Assembly (NCBI GenBank): GCA_937868205.1
Contig: CALMMC010000105.1
Span: forward strand, 1 to 42,236
DNA: 42,236 nucleotides
Reading direction: 5' to 3'
Source: JAAZPG01 sp012797375
Lineage (GTDB): Bacteria; Acidobacteriota; Aminicenantia; Aminicenantales; UBA4085
Both the position numbers and the translations under genes were made by a program. Under the pieces are notes generated by a model. The model saw only the letters and a program-made list of their open reading frames with translations. It was not told the DNA's origin and ran no database searches. Shown in pieces: positions 31,338-38,811 of this stretch (position 1 is its first letter; the number at the start of each line of letters is the position of its first letter).

Positions 31338-32708
31338 ATGGACACCGCCATATCTTTTCTGGTCGTCGGCCGAGACGCCTCGATTTATGAGCGGCTCCGG
31401 GATTCCGGCTTGGATCCGGACATCAGCCTCTTTTTTTGCGGCCGGGACGAAAACGTCCTCGATTTCATCCAAACCCACGCCATCCGTTCCCTCCTCCTCG
31501 ACGCCTCGGCCGATCCGGAGGGAACCCGGGCCCTGCTCCGGGAATTGAAAAGCTTCGATCCGCTCCTTCAAATCGTCGTGGCCGGACCGGGCGGCTCGGC
31601 CGACGAGATCCTGTCTTGGATGGAAGCCGGAGCCCTCGACTATTTCCCCCTGCCGATCGATCCGCGGATTATCTTCGGCGTCTTCCGCCGGGTCCTCGAA
31701 AAACGGGATCTTCGCCGGGAAACGAGCCTGTTGGAGCGGAAGCTCGAAAAAAAATACGTCTTCCAGGGGCTGGTCTCCAAGAATCCGGCCATGCTCGACG
31801 TCTTCGCCCTCGTCGAGCGGATCTCCCGGCATTTCTCAAGCGTCCTGCTCACCGGAGAAACCGGAACGGGCAAGGAACTGCTGGCCCGGGCCCTTTTTCA
31901 ATTGAGCGGGACGAAAGCCCGCCAGCTCGTCGTCTGCGACTGCGCCTCGATTCCCGACACCCTCTTCGAGTCGGAGCTCTTCGGCCATGTCCGGGGAGCG
32001 TTCACCGGGGCCGACCGGACCAAGAAGGGCCTCTTTGAGAACGCTCACGACGGAGTGATCTTTCTCGACGAAATCGGCGAAATCCCTTTTCTCATCCAGG
32101 CCAAGCTTCTCCGCGTCCTGGAAAACCGCCAATTCCGGCCGGTCGGGGGAAACGAGGTCAAGTACGTCAACGTCCGGGTGATCGCGGCCACCAACCGGGA
32201 CCTGCCGGCGATGATCCGGAAAGGCGAATTCCGGGAGGATCTCTACCACCGCCTGAACCGGATCGAGATCCGCGTCCCGCCCCTCCGCGAGCACGTCGAG
32301 GACATTCCGCTCCTGATCCGGCATTTCCTCGAGCTTCTCAATAAATCCTACGGCAAAACCGTCCATGGCGTGAGCCGGGACGTGCAGAAGCTGTTCCTGA
32401 AATACGGCTGGCCGGGAAACGTCCGGGAGCTGGAAAACGCCCTCCAAAGCGCGGTCCTGGTGACCCGCCGGGATTTCATCGACCTGGCCGACCTGCCGAA
32501 GTCCATCCGCGAGCCGGCCGCCGCCCGGCGGCGGGCCGTGTTCATCGAACGGGAGAATCTTTCCAGCCTGGAAGAGCTGGAAAAGGAATACATCTCCTAC
32601 GTCCTGGCCCAAACGAAGAACAACCTGAAGCGATCGGCTGAAATCCTCGGCGTTTCCCGGACGACCCTCTACAACAAGCTGGCCAAGTACGGGCTGAGCC
32701 GAGGATGA
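31338..32708 (+). CDS. Sigma-54-dependent transcription activator with degenerate receiver domain
   Basis: 456 residues, NtrC family. Residues 1 to about 120 have the CheY-like fold (SLLLDASADP with Asp55 at the phospho-acceptor place), but the acidic pair of active receivers (DD) reads Gly11-Arg12 and the conserved Lys (KP) reads Leu105-Pro106. The AAA+ domain is intact: Walker A GETGTGKE, the sigma-54 contact loop ESELFGHVRGAFTGAD, Walker B VIFLDEIGE and the arginine-finger region FREDLYHRLN. A Fis-type helix-turn-helix closes the protein (LKRSAEILGVSRTTLYNKL). It should activate sigma-54 promoters in a way not governed by ordinary phosphorylation. No histidine kinase gene is adjacent. Confidence 0.9.
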   Translation: MDTAISFLVVGRDASIYERLRDSGLDPDISLFFCGRDENVLDFIQTHAIRSLLLDASADPEGTRALLRELKSFDPLLQIVVAGPGGSADEILSWMEAGALDYFPLPIDPRIIFGVFRRVLEKRDLRRETSLLERKLEKKYVFQGLVSKNPAMLDVFALVERISRHFSSVLLTGETGTGKELLARALFQLSGTKARQLVVCDCASIPDTLFESELFGHVRGAFTGADRTKKGLFENAHDGVIFLDEIGEIPFLIQAKLLRVLENRQFRPVGGNEVKYVNVRVIAATNRDLPAMIRKGEFREDLYHRLNRIEIRVPPLREHVEDIPLLIRHFLELLNKSYGKTVHGVSRDVQKLFLKYGWPGNVRELENALQSAVLVTRRDFIDLADLPKSIREPAAARRRAVFIERENLSSLEELEKEYISYVLAQTKNNLKRSAEILGVSRTTLYNKLAKYGLSRG

Positions 32709-32726
32709 CGGCCGGCCCGTCCCTTC

Positions 32727-34064
32727 TCAATCGTGGGAGTGGTAATCCAGGTTTCCGAGATCGCCGAAGCGCGGATTGACGACGTTGCTGAAAATCGAGC
32801 CGAACGTGTAGCTCACGCCGACCGTAAGCCCCAGATTATAATCCGTGGCCAGCTCTTTCCGCCGGAGGAGGATTTCCTCCAGGCTCCGGTTTCCCTTGGC
32901 CAGAGACAACTGGTCACGGACCCGTTCGTAATGAAGATCGACGACGAAATCCAAGCCCCTGAGGATGCGGATGGCCGCCTCGCCGTTGAACTCCAGCCGG
33001 TTTTTCTTGAAGTCGTGGAAGTAATGCGATCCCTCCAGCCCGGCTTCCAGCGTGCCCCAGGGCTCTTTGATCTCCAGGACGGCCGAGAGCGCTTGACTCG
33101 TCAGATTCTCCCTCGTCTTGTCGTAGATCGTCTCCTCCCGGTAGCGGACGAAATCGAATCCGACCTTGTACATGATCCGGAGCTGGCGCCGGGTGGACTC
33201 GGAGTACGGGAAAATGTTGTACTCGAGGACCGGGGCCGGGCTGATTTTCGTCCGGATATTGGCGTACGTGGACGAGCCGGCGGAGACGTAGACGCCGGCC
33301 GACCAATGCTCCCCGAGGCTTTTGGTGAACAAGCCGGCCAAGTCGAGCCCCCGGGAATCGCTTTCGATGAGCTCCTCGTCGAAGCGGAATTCGTCCCGGG
33401 CGAAATAGGTCGAGAGGCCCAGGCGGATTTTCATGTCCGGGGTGATTTTGTTGGCCGAGGCGTTGAGCCACATGGCTTGGGATTTCGCCTGCGATTCATG
33501 ATCCAGCTCCCCGCCGACGCTCAAGCTGAAGACCCAGAATCTCCAAGGATCGACGACGTCCGTCGGCTGGATCTTTTCCCGGTACTCGATCGACAGGAGA
33601 TCCCGGATCGGCGTCCGGGCGACGAACGGGACCAGCCCCATTTTCAGGACGGCGACATAGCCTTTCCGGACCTCTTCCTCGGTGTCGGTCTTTGCCGAGG
33701 CGTAGATGAGATCGCCGGAAAGCGAAGCGAAATCCCCCTGGCCGAGGAAGGCCATGGCGTATTCGATCCCGCCGCCGCCCGTAGTCTGGGTCGTGACGAG
33801 GATGTGGATGTCGGCTTCCTTGCGGTCCCGGACATAATTGACGAAGGGGATTTCCGTCCGGATGTAATCCGGATCCCCCTTTTCGAAGTCCAAATAGACG
33901 CGGGGGGCGCTTTTTTTCCACTCGGCGATTTGGGCGGCCGTCTGGGGGCCGCCGGCGTCCGAATCCTCGGCGGCCAGGAGCCCGGCCGCGAGAATCAGGA
34001 CGGCGGCCGGCCATACGAGCCAGGCCGCCCGCCTTTTCAAGTTGCGGATATTCCTCATCTTCAT
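32727..34064 (-). CDS. Outer-membrane beta-barrel protein, two-part, unknown function
   Basis: 445 residues from the ATG at 34064 (AGGAGAG 7 nt upstream). The N-terminus carries a basic region and a hydrophobic helix (AAWLVWPAAVLILAAGLL), a signal peptide. Residues about 50-170 form an alpha/beta domain (KSAPRVYLDFEKG, EADIHILVTTQTTGGGGIEY, KGYVAVLKMGLVPF), followed by about 240 residues of amphipathic strands typical of an outer-membrane barrel, with YNLGLTVGVSYTFGSIF near the end. The chain does not end in Phe. I recognise no family; similar proteins are frequent in Aminicenantes-like genomes. It is convergent with the sigma-54 activator gene, 18 bp apart. Confidence 0.7.
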   Translation of the reverse strand: MKMRNIRNLKRRAAWLVWPAAVLILAAGLLAAEDSDAGGPQTAAQIAEWKKSAPRVYLDFEKGDPDYIRTEIPFVNYVRDRKEADIHILVTTQTTGGGGIEYAMAFLGQGDFASLSGDLIYASAKTDTEEEVRKGYVAVLKMGLVPFVARTPIRDLLSIEYREKIQPTDVVDPWRFWVFSLSVGGELDHESQAKSQAMWLNASANKITPDMKIRLGLSTYFARDEFRFDEELIESDSRGLDLAGLFTKSLGEHWSAGVYVSAGSSTYANIRTKISPAPVLEYNIFPYSESTRRQLRIMYKVGFDFVRYREETIYDKTRENLTSQALSAVLEIKEPWGTLEAGLEGSHYFHDFKKNRLEFNGEAAIRILRGLDFVVDLHYERVRDQLSLAKGNRSLEEILLRRKELATDYNLGLTVGVSYTFGSIFSNVVNPRFGDLGNLDYHSHD

Positions 34065-34132
34065 TTTATTTCTCTCCTGGAAGAAGCGGCCGGTCCCAAG
34101 GATTCGCTTGAATCCGCGGGCGCGAAGCTTAC

Positions 34133-34141
34133 ATGATAACA
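34133..34141 (-). promoter_or_regulatory. Extended -10 promoter for the barrel protein gene
   Basis: TGT-TATCAT on the minus strand (34141-34133), a 5-of-6 -10 box with TGN extension; the -35 region is poor. The leader would be about 60 nt. Confidence 0.4.
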
Positions 34142-34418
34142 CGTCCGCCCCGCTCGGGACACGTTTTAGACGCCGGGAGTGCCGTTTTCTTCCCGTCCGC
34201 CGTCCTCCGCGGACGCCGGCTCACGCCCGGGAAAGGATATCGTCGAGCCGCCGCTCCGCTCATCCCCGTTTCGGCCGCGAGACGATCTTCCGCCTTCTCT
34301 CCTCCCGGAAAGGCCGGGGACTTCGGTCCTGAACCTTCGGCCGAACACAACGTATGAAGAAGCGTAAACGCCCCGTTCGGCAGGCCGGCGCCCGGGCCGG
34401 AAAACGGCCCCCGGCGCA

Positions 34419-34447
34419 TTGGTTTTTTCCGTCGTTTCCGGTAGAAT
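34419..34447 (+). promoter_or_regulatory. Promoter for the LolA-like gene
   Basis: TTGGTT (34419-34424), 17-bp spacer, TAGAAT (34442-34447). Transcription would start near 34454; the leader contains AAAGGAG 7 nt before the ATG. Confidence 0.5.
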
Positions 34448-34486
34448 AATCCGGAGCCCGGCGGGGGGCGGGAAAGGAGATCATTC

Positions 34487-35212
34487 ATGAAAAAGCGTTT
34501 GTTGATCGGTGTATGCGCCGCCCTGGGGATTCTCTGCCTCGGCCTCCAGGCCCAGGAACTGACGGTGGCCGACATCCTTTCAAAAAGCCTCGAAGCCCAA
34601 GGCGGCCAGACCGCCCTGGCCGCGATCAAGGATACGACCACGTCCGGGACGATCGAGATCACCCAAATGGGGATGTCCGCGGCCCTGACGATTTACCAGA
34701 AAGAGCCGAACATGATGCGGATGGACATCGACGTCATGGGCATGTTGATCACCCAGGCCTTCGACGGGGAAAAGGGATGGTTCATCAATCCCCAGACCGG
34801 CGTGGCCGAGGAAATGAACGAAAAGCAGAGCCAGGCCCAGCGGCTTCAGGCCATGGGCTACGACGCGGCCTTGAATCCCGAGAAATACGGAATCACGTTC
34901 GTCCTCAAGGGCAAGGAAAAGGTCGGAGACAAGGACTATTACCTCGTCGAACAGACGTTCAAGGACGGCTTCCAAGCCACTCTTTATATCAACACGGCCA
35001 CGTTCCTGACCGAGCAGATCCGGTCCAAGACGGACGCGATGGGCACGGAAATCGACGTCGAAACCCTGATGGACGACTTCAAGAACGTCGAGGGCTTGAT
35101 GGTTCCCCATTCCCTGACGATTCTCCAGGGAGGCGCGGAGTTCGGCCGGGTCACGGTCGCCAAGGTGGTTTTCAACGCCGGGCTGGAGGATTCGTTCTTC
35201 AAGATGCAGTGA
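34487..35212 (+). CDS. Secreted LolA/LppX-fold-like protein (outer-membrane lipoprotein-sorting-like)
   Basis: 241 residues. Signal peptide: MKKRLLIGVCAALGILCLGLQAQ. The mature protein starts with a helix (TVADILSKSLEAQGG), then repeated beta-strands carrying FDGEKGWFINPQTG, KEKVGDKDYYLVEQ, and a closing MVPHSLTILQGGAEFGRV and VVFNAGLEDSFF. This order (helix, then half-barrel with an FDG-x-x-GW and a V-P-x-x-L motif) is that of the LolA/LppX group used in the periplasm for carrying lipid or lipoprotein. It could assist the LolCDE system encoded at the right end, but similar proteins of unknown job are common, so this is a fold call. Confidence 0.75.
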   Translation: MKKRLLIGVCAALGILCLGLQAQELTVADILSKSLEAQGGQTALAAIKDTTTSGTIEITQMGMSAALTIYQKEPNMMRMDIDVMGMLITQAFDGEKGWFINPQTGVAEEMNEKQSQAQRLQAMGYDAALNPEKYGITFVLKGKEKVGDKDYYLVEQTFKDGFQATLYINTATFLTEQIRSKTDAMGTEIDVETLMDDFKNVEGLMVPHSLTILQGGAEFGRVTVAKVVFNAGLEDSFFKMQ

Positions 35213-35248
35213 GAAGGCCGCCGCCGGGAGGGGACGGCCGGGACGGCT

Positions 35249-36166
35249 TTAGGTCGTCTCCATTTCCTTGAGGACGTCGTGGGCGAGGCGGAGGGCTTGG
35301 AGGCCCTCCTCCCCGCTGACCTTGCCGGTCCGCCCTTCGGCGATGCAGGCCAGGAAATTCAGGATTTCCTTTTTCAACGGCTCTTCCTTCTTGATCTTGA
35401 AGCTCTTGATGTCGGTCTGCCGGCCGCTGAGGGGGAAGATCTTCACTTCCTGGTCGATGTAGTCGATGGCGTAATAAGCCGTCGGTTCGAAAATCCGCAG
35501 TTTCCGCACCTTGCCCTGGTGAACCCGGCTGGCCGTCAGAGTGGCCACACAGCCGCCCTTGAATTCCAGGCGGGCGTTGGCGATATCCACCTTGTCCGAG
35601 ACCACATGGATTCCGGTGCTCCGGATGACCGAGACTTCGTCTTTGATCAAGGCCATGATGATGTCCAGGTCGTGGACCATCAGGTCCAGGACGACGTCGA
35701 CGTCCAGCGACCGGGCCGAGAACGAGCCCAACCGCTGAACCTCGATGAATTTCGGCTCGGAAATGATGTTTTCGACGGCTTCCACGGCCGGGTTGAACCG
35801 CTCCAGGTGTCCGACCTGGAGAATCAGGCCGTTTTTCCGGGCCAGGGCGATCAACTCCTCTCCTTGGTCGACGGTCTCGGTGATGGGCTTTTCGACAAGG
35901 ACGTGCTTGCCCCGCTCGAGGAGACGTTTGGCCACGCCGTAGTGGCTCGAGGTGTTGACCGCGACGATGCCGGCGTCGATATCGTCCAGCATTTCCTCGA
36001 ATTCCTGGTAATAACGAACGCCGTGGCGGTTGCCGATTTCGAAAGCTTTCTTGAACTCGATGTCGGCCACGGCCCGAAGGTCCGCCTCCTCGAGATAGGA
36101 GGCGATCCGGGCATGCTGCATGCCCAGGTACCCCACCCCGATGATTCCCAGCTTGATTTTTTCCAT
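35249..36166 (-). CDS. Gfo/Idh/MocA-family oxidoreductase in the lipid A cluster (GnnA-like?)
   Basis: 305 residues. Rossmann motif GIIGVGYLGMQHA, the conserved EKPIT of the family and VHDLDIIMAL in the C-terminal domain are present. It follows lpxI by 11 bp in the same operon as lpxA. In other diderms (for example delta-proteobacterial clusters, as I recall) an oxidoreductase of this family stands in the same place, and GnnA of Acidithiobacillus oxidises UDP-GlcNAc at C3 so that an amide-linked acyl chain can be added. A GnnB aminotransferase is not encoded in the window, so the GnnA role is only suggested. Confidence 0.8.
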   Translation of the reverse strand: MEKIKLGIIGVGYLGMQHARIASYLEEADLRAVADIEFKKAFEIGNRHGVRYYQEFEEMLDDIDAGIVAVNTSSHYGVAKRLLERGKHVLVEKPITETVDQGEELIALARKNGLILQVGHLERFNPAVEAVENIISEPKFIEVQRLGSFSARSLDVDVVLDLMVHDLDIIMALIKDEVSVIRSTGIHVVSDKVDIANARLEFKGGCVATLTASRVHQGKVRKLRIFEPTAYYAIDYIDQEVKIFPLSGRQTDIKSFKIKKEEPLKKEILNFLACIAEGRTGKVSGEEGLQALRLAHDVLKEMETT

Positions 36167-36177
36167 AATGCTTCCGA

Positions 36178-36984
36178 TCAGCGCCGGCCGATGAGCGCCA
36201 CCCCTCCGGCCGCGGCCGCGGCCCGGGCTTCCTCCCTTTGGAAAAACGGCACCCGGCCGGCCTCGACGACCAGGGTGGCGGCCCGGGCTTCGACCAGAGT
36301 CCGGACCGTTTCCAGGCCGACCATGGGCAGGTCGACGCGGGGATCCTGGCGCGTCCGGGCGGCCTTGAGGACGACGACTCCGGGACCGGCCAGGGCGGCG
36401 GCCCGCCGGACGGTTTCGTCGGTGCCTTCCATTCCCTCAACGGCGACGACGGCCCGGTCCTTGACGACCAGCGTCTGGCCGATGTCCAGGTCGGCCAGGG
36501 TTCGGACCAAGGGCCAGCCGAAGGCGGTTTCGGTCTCAACGGCCTCGGGAGCGGCGGCCGGGACGAGGACGCCCTCGGGACAGCCGTACGGCTCGAGGAA
36601 CCGCGAAGGATCGCAAACCGCGATCCCGGCCGCTCCGAGGTATTCGATGAGGGCGCGGAGGAGAGTCGAGGGCGAATGATCCGGCAGGGCGGCCGCCAGG
36701 GCCCGGATCGCTCCGTTTCCGAGGGCCTCGCCGAAAATCAGGCGATGCTCGATTTTCCCGAACATCACCGCTTCCCGGATGCCGTGGCCCCGGAAAAAGG
36801 CCGCCAGCTCGTCCAGGTCGGCCGGGCCGAACCAGGCGAAGGCGTCCGCCTCCCGCTCCAGGCCGGCCGGGGCCGCGCCGCGCAGGCCCGCGACCGCGCA
36901 GAACAAGCCGCTTTTTTTCGCTTCCGCCAAGACGGCCCGGGACAATTCGCCCGCCCCGGCGATCAGGCCTAATCGCGATCCCAT
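36178..36984 (-). CDS. lpxI: UDP-2,3-diacylglucosamine pyrophosphatase LpxI
   Basis: 268 residues. It removes UMP from UDP-2,3-diacylglucosamine to give lipid X, the fourth step of lipid A synthesis, in the role that LpxH plays in enterobacteria. The start is the ATG at 36984, giving MGSRLGLIAGAGELSR; the frame is open further upstream but only because it runs inside lpxA. Landmarks are GIREAVMFGKIEHR, LPDHSPSTLLRALIEYL, and TLADLDIGQTLVVKDRAVVAVEGMEGTDE, then VVVLKAARTRQDPRVDLPMVGLETV. It overlaps the lpxA end by 16 bp, so the two are coupled. Confidence 0.9.
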   Translation of the reverse strand: MGSRLGLIAGAGELSRAVLAEAKKSGLFCAVAGLRGAAPAGLEREADAFAWFGPADLDELAAFFRGHGIREAVMFGKIEHRLIFGEALGNGAIRALAAALPDHSPSTLLRALIEYLGAAGIAVCDPSRFLEPYGCPEGVLVPAAAPEAVETETAFGWPLVRTLADLDIGQTLVVKDRAVVAVEGMEGTDETVRRAAALAGPGVVVLKAARTRQDPRVDLPMVGLETVRTLVEARAATLVVEAGRVPFFQREEARAAAAAGGVALIGRR

Positions 36985-37787
36985 GCGTCCGCCGATTTTT
37001 TGACGTAACCGCGCTTGGCCGTCCGGATGAAGGCCGCGATTTCTTCCCGGTCTTCCGACGGAGGGAATGCGGCCTCGATCCGTTCCAAGGCTTGGGTCGT
37101 GTTGAGGTTTTCGAACAGGAGGATTTGAAAGATCGCCTTCAGGGCGGAGATCCGCTCCCGGCTGAATCCGTTGCGCCGCAGGCCGACGACGTTGAGGCCC
37201 AAGGCCCGGGTCGGCCTCTGGCCGGCGACCCGGCAGAACGGCAGGACGTCCTGGGTGACCATCGATCCCCCGCCCATGAAGGAAAACCGGCCGAGGCGGC
37301 AGAACTGGTGGACGCCGCTCATCGCCCCGACCAGGGCGAAATCGCCGACCTGGCAATGACCGCCGAGCGTCGCCCCGTGAAGCATGATGATCCCCCGGCC
37401 GAGGCGGCAGTCGTGGGCGACGTGGGAATAGGCCATGAGATAGTTGTCGTCGCCGATGACCGTTTCCAAATCCTGCTTGGTCGTGGCCCGGTGGATCGTC
37501 ACGAATTCCCGGATCACGTTCCGGTCGCCGATTTGGATCCGGCTCGGCTCGTCCTTGTACCCGACGTCCTGGGGCTCGCCGCCGATGGCCACGAAAGGGG
37601 AAACGCGGTTGTCCGCCCCGATGGTCGTCCGGCCGCCGACCGTGACGTGGGATTCGAGGACCGTCCCCGGCCCGACGACGGCTTCCGGGCCGATGAGGCA
37701 AAAAGGACCGATGACGGCGCCGGGGTCGATCCGGGCGCCGGGATGAACAACGGCCGTCGGATGGATCCGGAGGTCACTTCCGGCCAT
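36969..37787 (-). CDS. lpxA: UDP-N-acetylglucosamine acyltransferase LpxA
   Basis: 272 residues from the ATG at 37787. It transfers a 3-hydroxyacyl chain from ACP to UDP-GlcNAc, the first step of lipid A. The left-handed beta-helix appears as hexapeptide repeats from IHPTAVVHPGARIDPG to about residue 180. The catalytic His lies in YSHVAHDC, and the substrate-binding stretches GGEPQDVGYKDEP, IREFVTIHRAT and GLRRNGFSRERI match the family. The C-terminal helices are normal. It overlaps fabZ upstream by 14 bp and lpxI downstream by 16 bp. Whether it prefers UDP-GlcNAc or its 3-amino form cannot be decided from the sequence. Confidence 0.93.
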   Translation of the reverse strand: MAGSDLRIHPTAVVHPGARIDPGAVIGPFCLIGPEAVVGPGTVLESHVTVGGRTTIGADNRVSPFVAIGGEPQDVGYKDEPSRIQIGDRNVIREFVTIHRATTKQDLETVIGDDNYLMAYSHVAHDCRLGRGIIMLHGATLGGHCQVGDFALVGAMSGVHQFCRLGRFSFMGGGSMVTQDVLPFCRVAGQRPTRALGLNVVGLRRNGFSRERISALKAIFQILLFENLNTTQALERIEAAFPPSEDREEIAAFIRTAKRGYVKKSADAWDRD

Positions 37788-38226
37788 AAAACTCCTCTCG
37801 CTCCAGCATCGAGGCGACCATGTCCCCCTCGGCCGCGATCTCCCCTTCCACAAAGGCCTTGGCATGAAGCGTGTAGAAGCGGTTCCGGTTGCGGAGAACG
37901 TGGGCCTCGATCCGGATCTGATCGCCCGGGATGACCGGGCGGCGGAATTTCATGTCGTCGATCTTGCTGAACAGGACAAACTTCGTCTCCGGGTCGGGAA
38001 TCGAGTGGAACAAAAGGATCCCGCCGGCCTGAGCCATCGCCTCGACGATCAGGACTCCGGGCATGATCCGGATCTCCGGAAAATGACCCTGGAAGAACTC
38101 CTCGTTGTAGGTGACGTTTTTCAGAGCGACGATGCGCTTCGATTTTTCGAGCTCGAGGACCCGGTCCACCAGCAAAAAGGGATACCGGTGGGGCAGAATA
38201 TGGATGATTTTCTCGATATTCAACAC
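37774..38226 (-). CDS. fabZ: 3-hydroxyacyl-ACP dehydratase FabZ (GTG start)
   Basis: 150 residues. It dehydrates 3-hydroxyacyl-ACP in fatty-acid elongation and so competes with LpxA for the hydroxyacyl pool. The hot-dog fold shows in ILPHRYPFLLVDRV and in GHFPEIRIMPGVLIVEAMAQAGG, with the catalytic His and Glu. The GTG at 38226 is preferred as start: it gives the family-typical MLNIEKI beginning and GGAG lies upstream. A longer frame to 38301 would intrude on the skp gene. It lies 19 bp after skp. An lpxD gene, which usually separates skp and fabZ, is absent. Confidence 0.9.
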   Translation of the reverse strand: MLNIEKIIHILPHRYPFLLVDRVLELEKSKRIVALKNVTYNEEFFQGHFPEIRIMPGVLIVEAMAQAGGILLFHSIPDPETKFVLFSKIDDMKFRRPVIPGDQIRIEAHVLRNRNRFYTLHAKAFVEGEIAAEGDMVASMLEREEFYGRK

Positions 38227-38245
38227 TCCGCGATTCTCCGGCGGC

Positions 38246-38776
38246 TTATTTTTCCGAGGCCTTGGAGGCGTCGTAGCGCTTGATGATGTCTTCGGTGACA
38301 TCGACGGCCGGAGCCCAGTAAACGGCCCCGCTCTTCTGGACGTCGAAAATGATGTCCAGGCCCTTTTCCTTCCCGACCGCCTGGACGATCGGCATCAGCT
38401 CGGACTGGAGCTTCATGAAAAGGCGGTTGGAGAGCTCCTGCATGCCCGCCACGGCGTCCTCGGCCACCCGTTTGCGCTCGGTGGTCTTGCGTTCCAGGTC
38501 GGCCTGGAGCTGGAGGGCGGCTTCATCCGTCATCGTCAGGCGCCCGGTGTTGAGCTTGGTCTGGATCTGGCGGATCTGATCGTCAAGGGCGGTGACGGCC
38601 GCGGTGTTCTTCTTTTCGCTTTCCTGGAGCCGGGCGATGACCTTTTTCCCCTCGGCCGACCGCTCCAAGACCTGCTGCGAGTCGAGAACTCCGATTTTTC
38701 CCTGGGCGAATGAAAGGTTGGCGGCCGCGCCGAGGCAGAGAACGGCCAGGGCGGCGGCAATCACGGACTTACGCAT
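38246..38776 (-). CDS. skp: OmpH/Skp-family periplasmic chaperone
   Basis: 176 residues from the ATG at 38776, which has AAGGAGG about 7 nt upstream. It keeps unfolded outer-membrane proteins soluble on their way to BamA. Signal peptide: MRKSVIAAALAVLCLGAAANLSFAQ. GKIGVLDSQQVLERS is the standard opening of the mature chain, and the following ~90 residues form the coiled-coil tentacle (LQESEKKNTAAVTALDDQIRQ...). GKEKGLDIIFDVQ near the C-terminus closes the beta-body. It stands 35 bp after bamA. Confidence 0.9.
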   Translation of the reverse strand: MRKSVIAAALAVLCLGAAANLSFAQGKIGVLDSQQVLERSAEGKKVIARLQESEKKNTAAVTALDDQIRQIQTKLNTGRLTMTDEAALQLQADLERKTTERKRVAEDAVAGMQELSNRLFMKLQSELMPIVQAVGKEKGLDIIFDVQKSGAVYWAPAVDVTEDIIKRYDASKASEK

Positions 38777-38811
38777 GACAATCCTCCTTAAATGAAAAAA
38801 ACGACGGTCCA

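Larger units (their letters stand above)
34065..34486. other. Divergent intergenic region between barrel protein and LolA-like gene
   Basis: 422 bp with a promoter at each end (given separately). The middle (about 34160-34400) is ordinary GC-rich sequence; I see no gene, tRNA or repeat in it. Confidence 0.5.
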
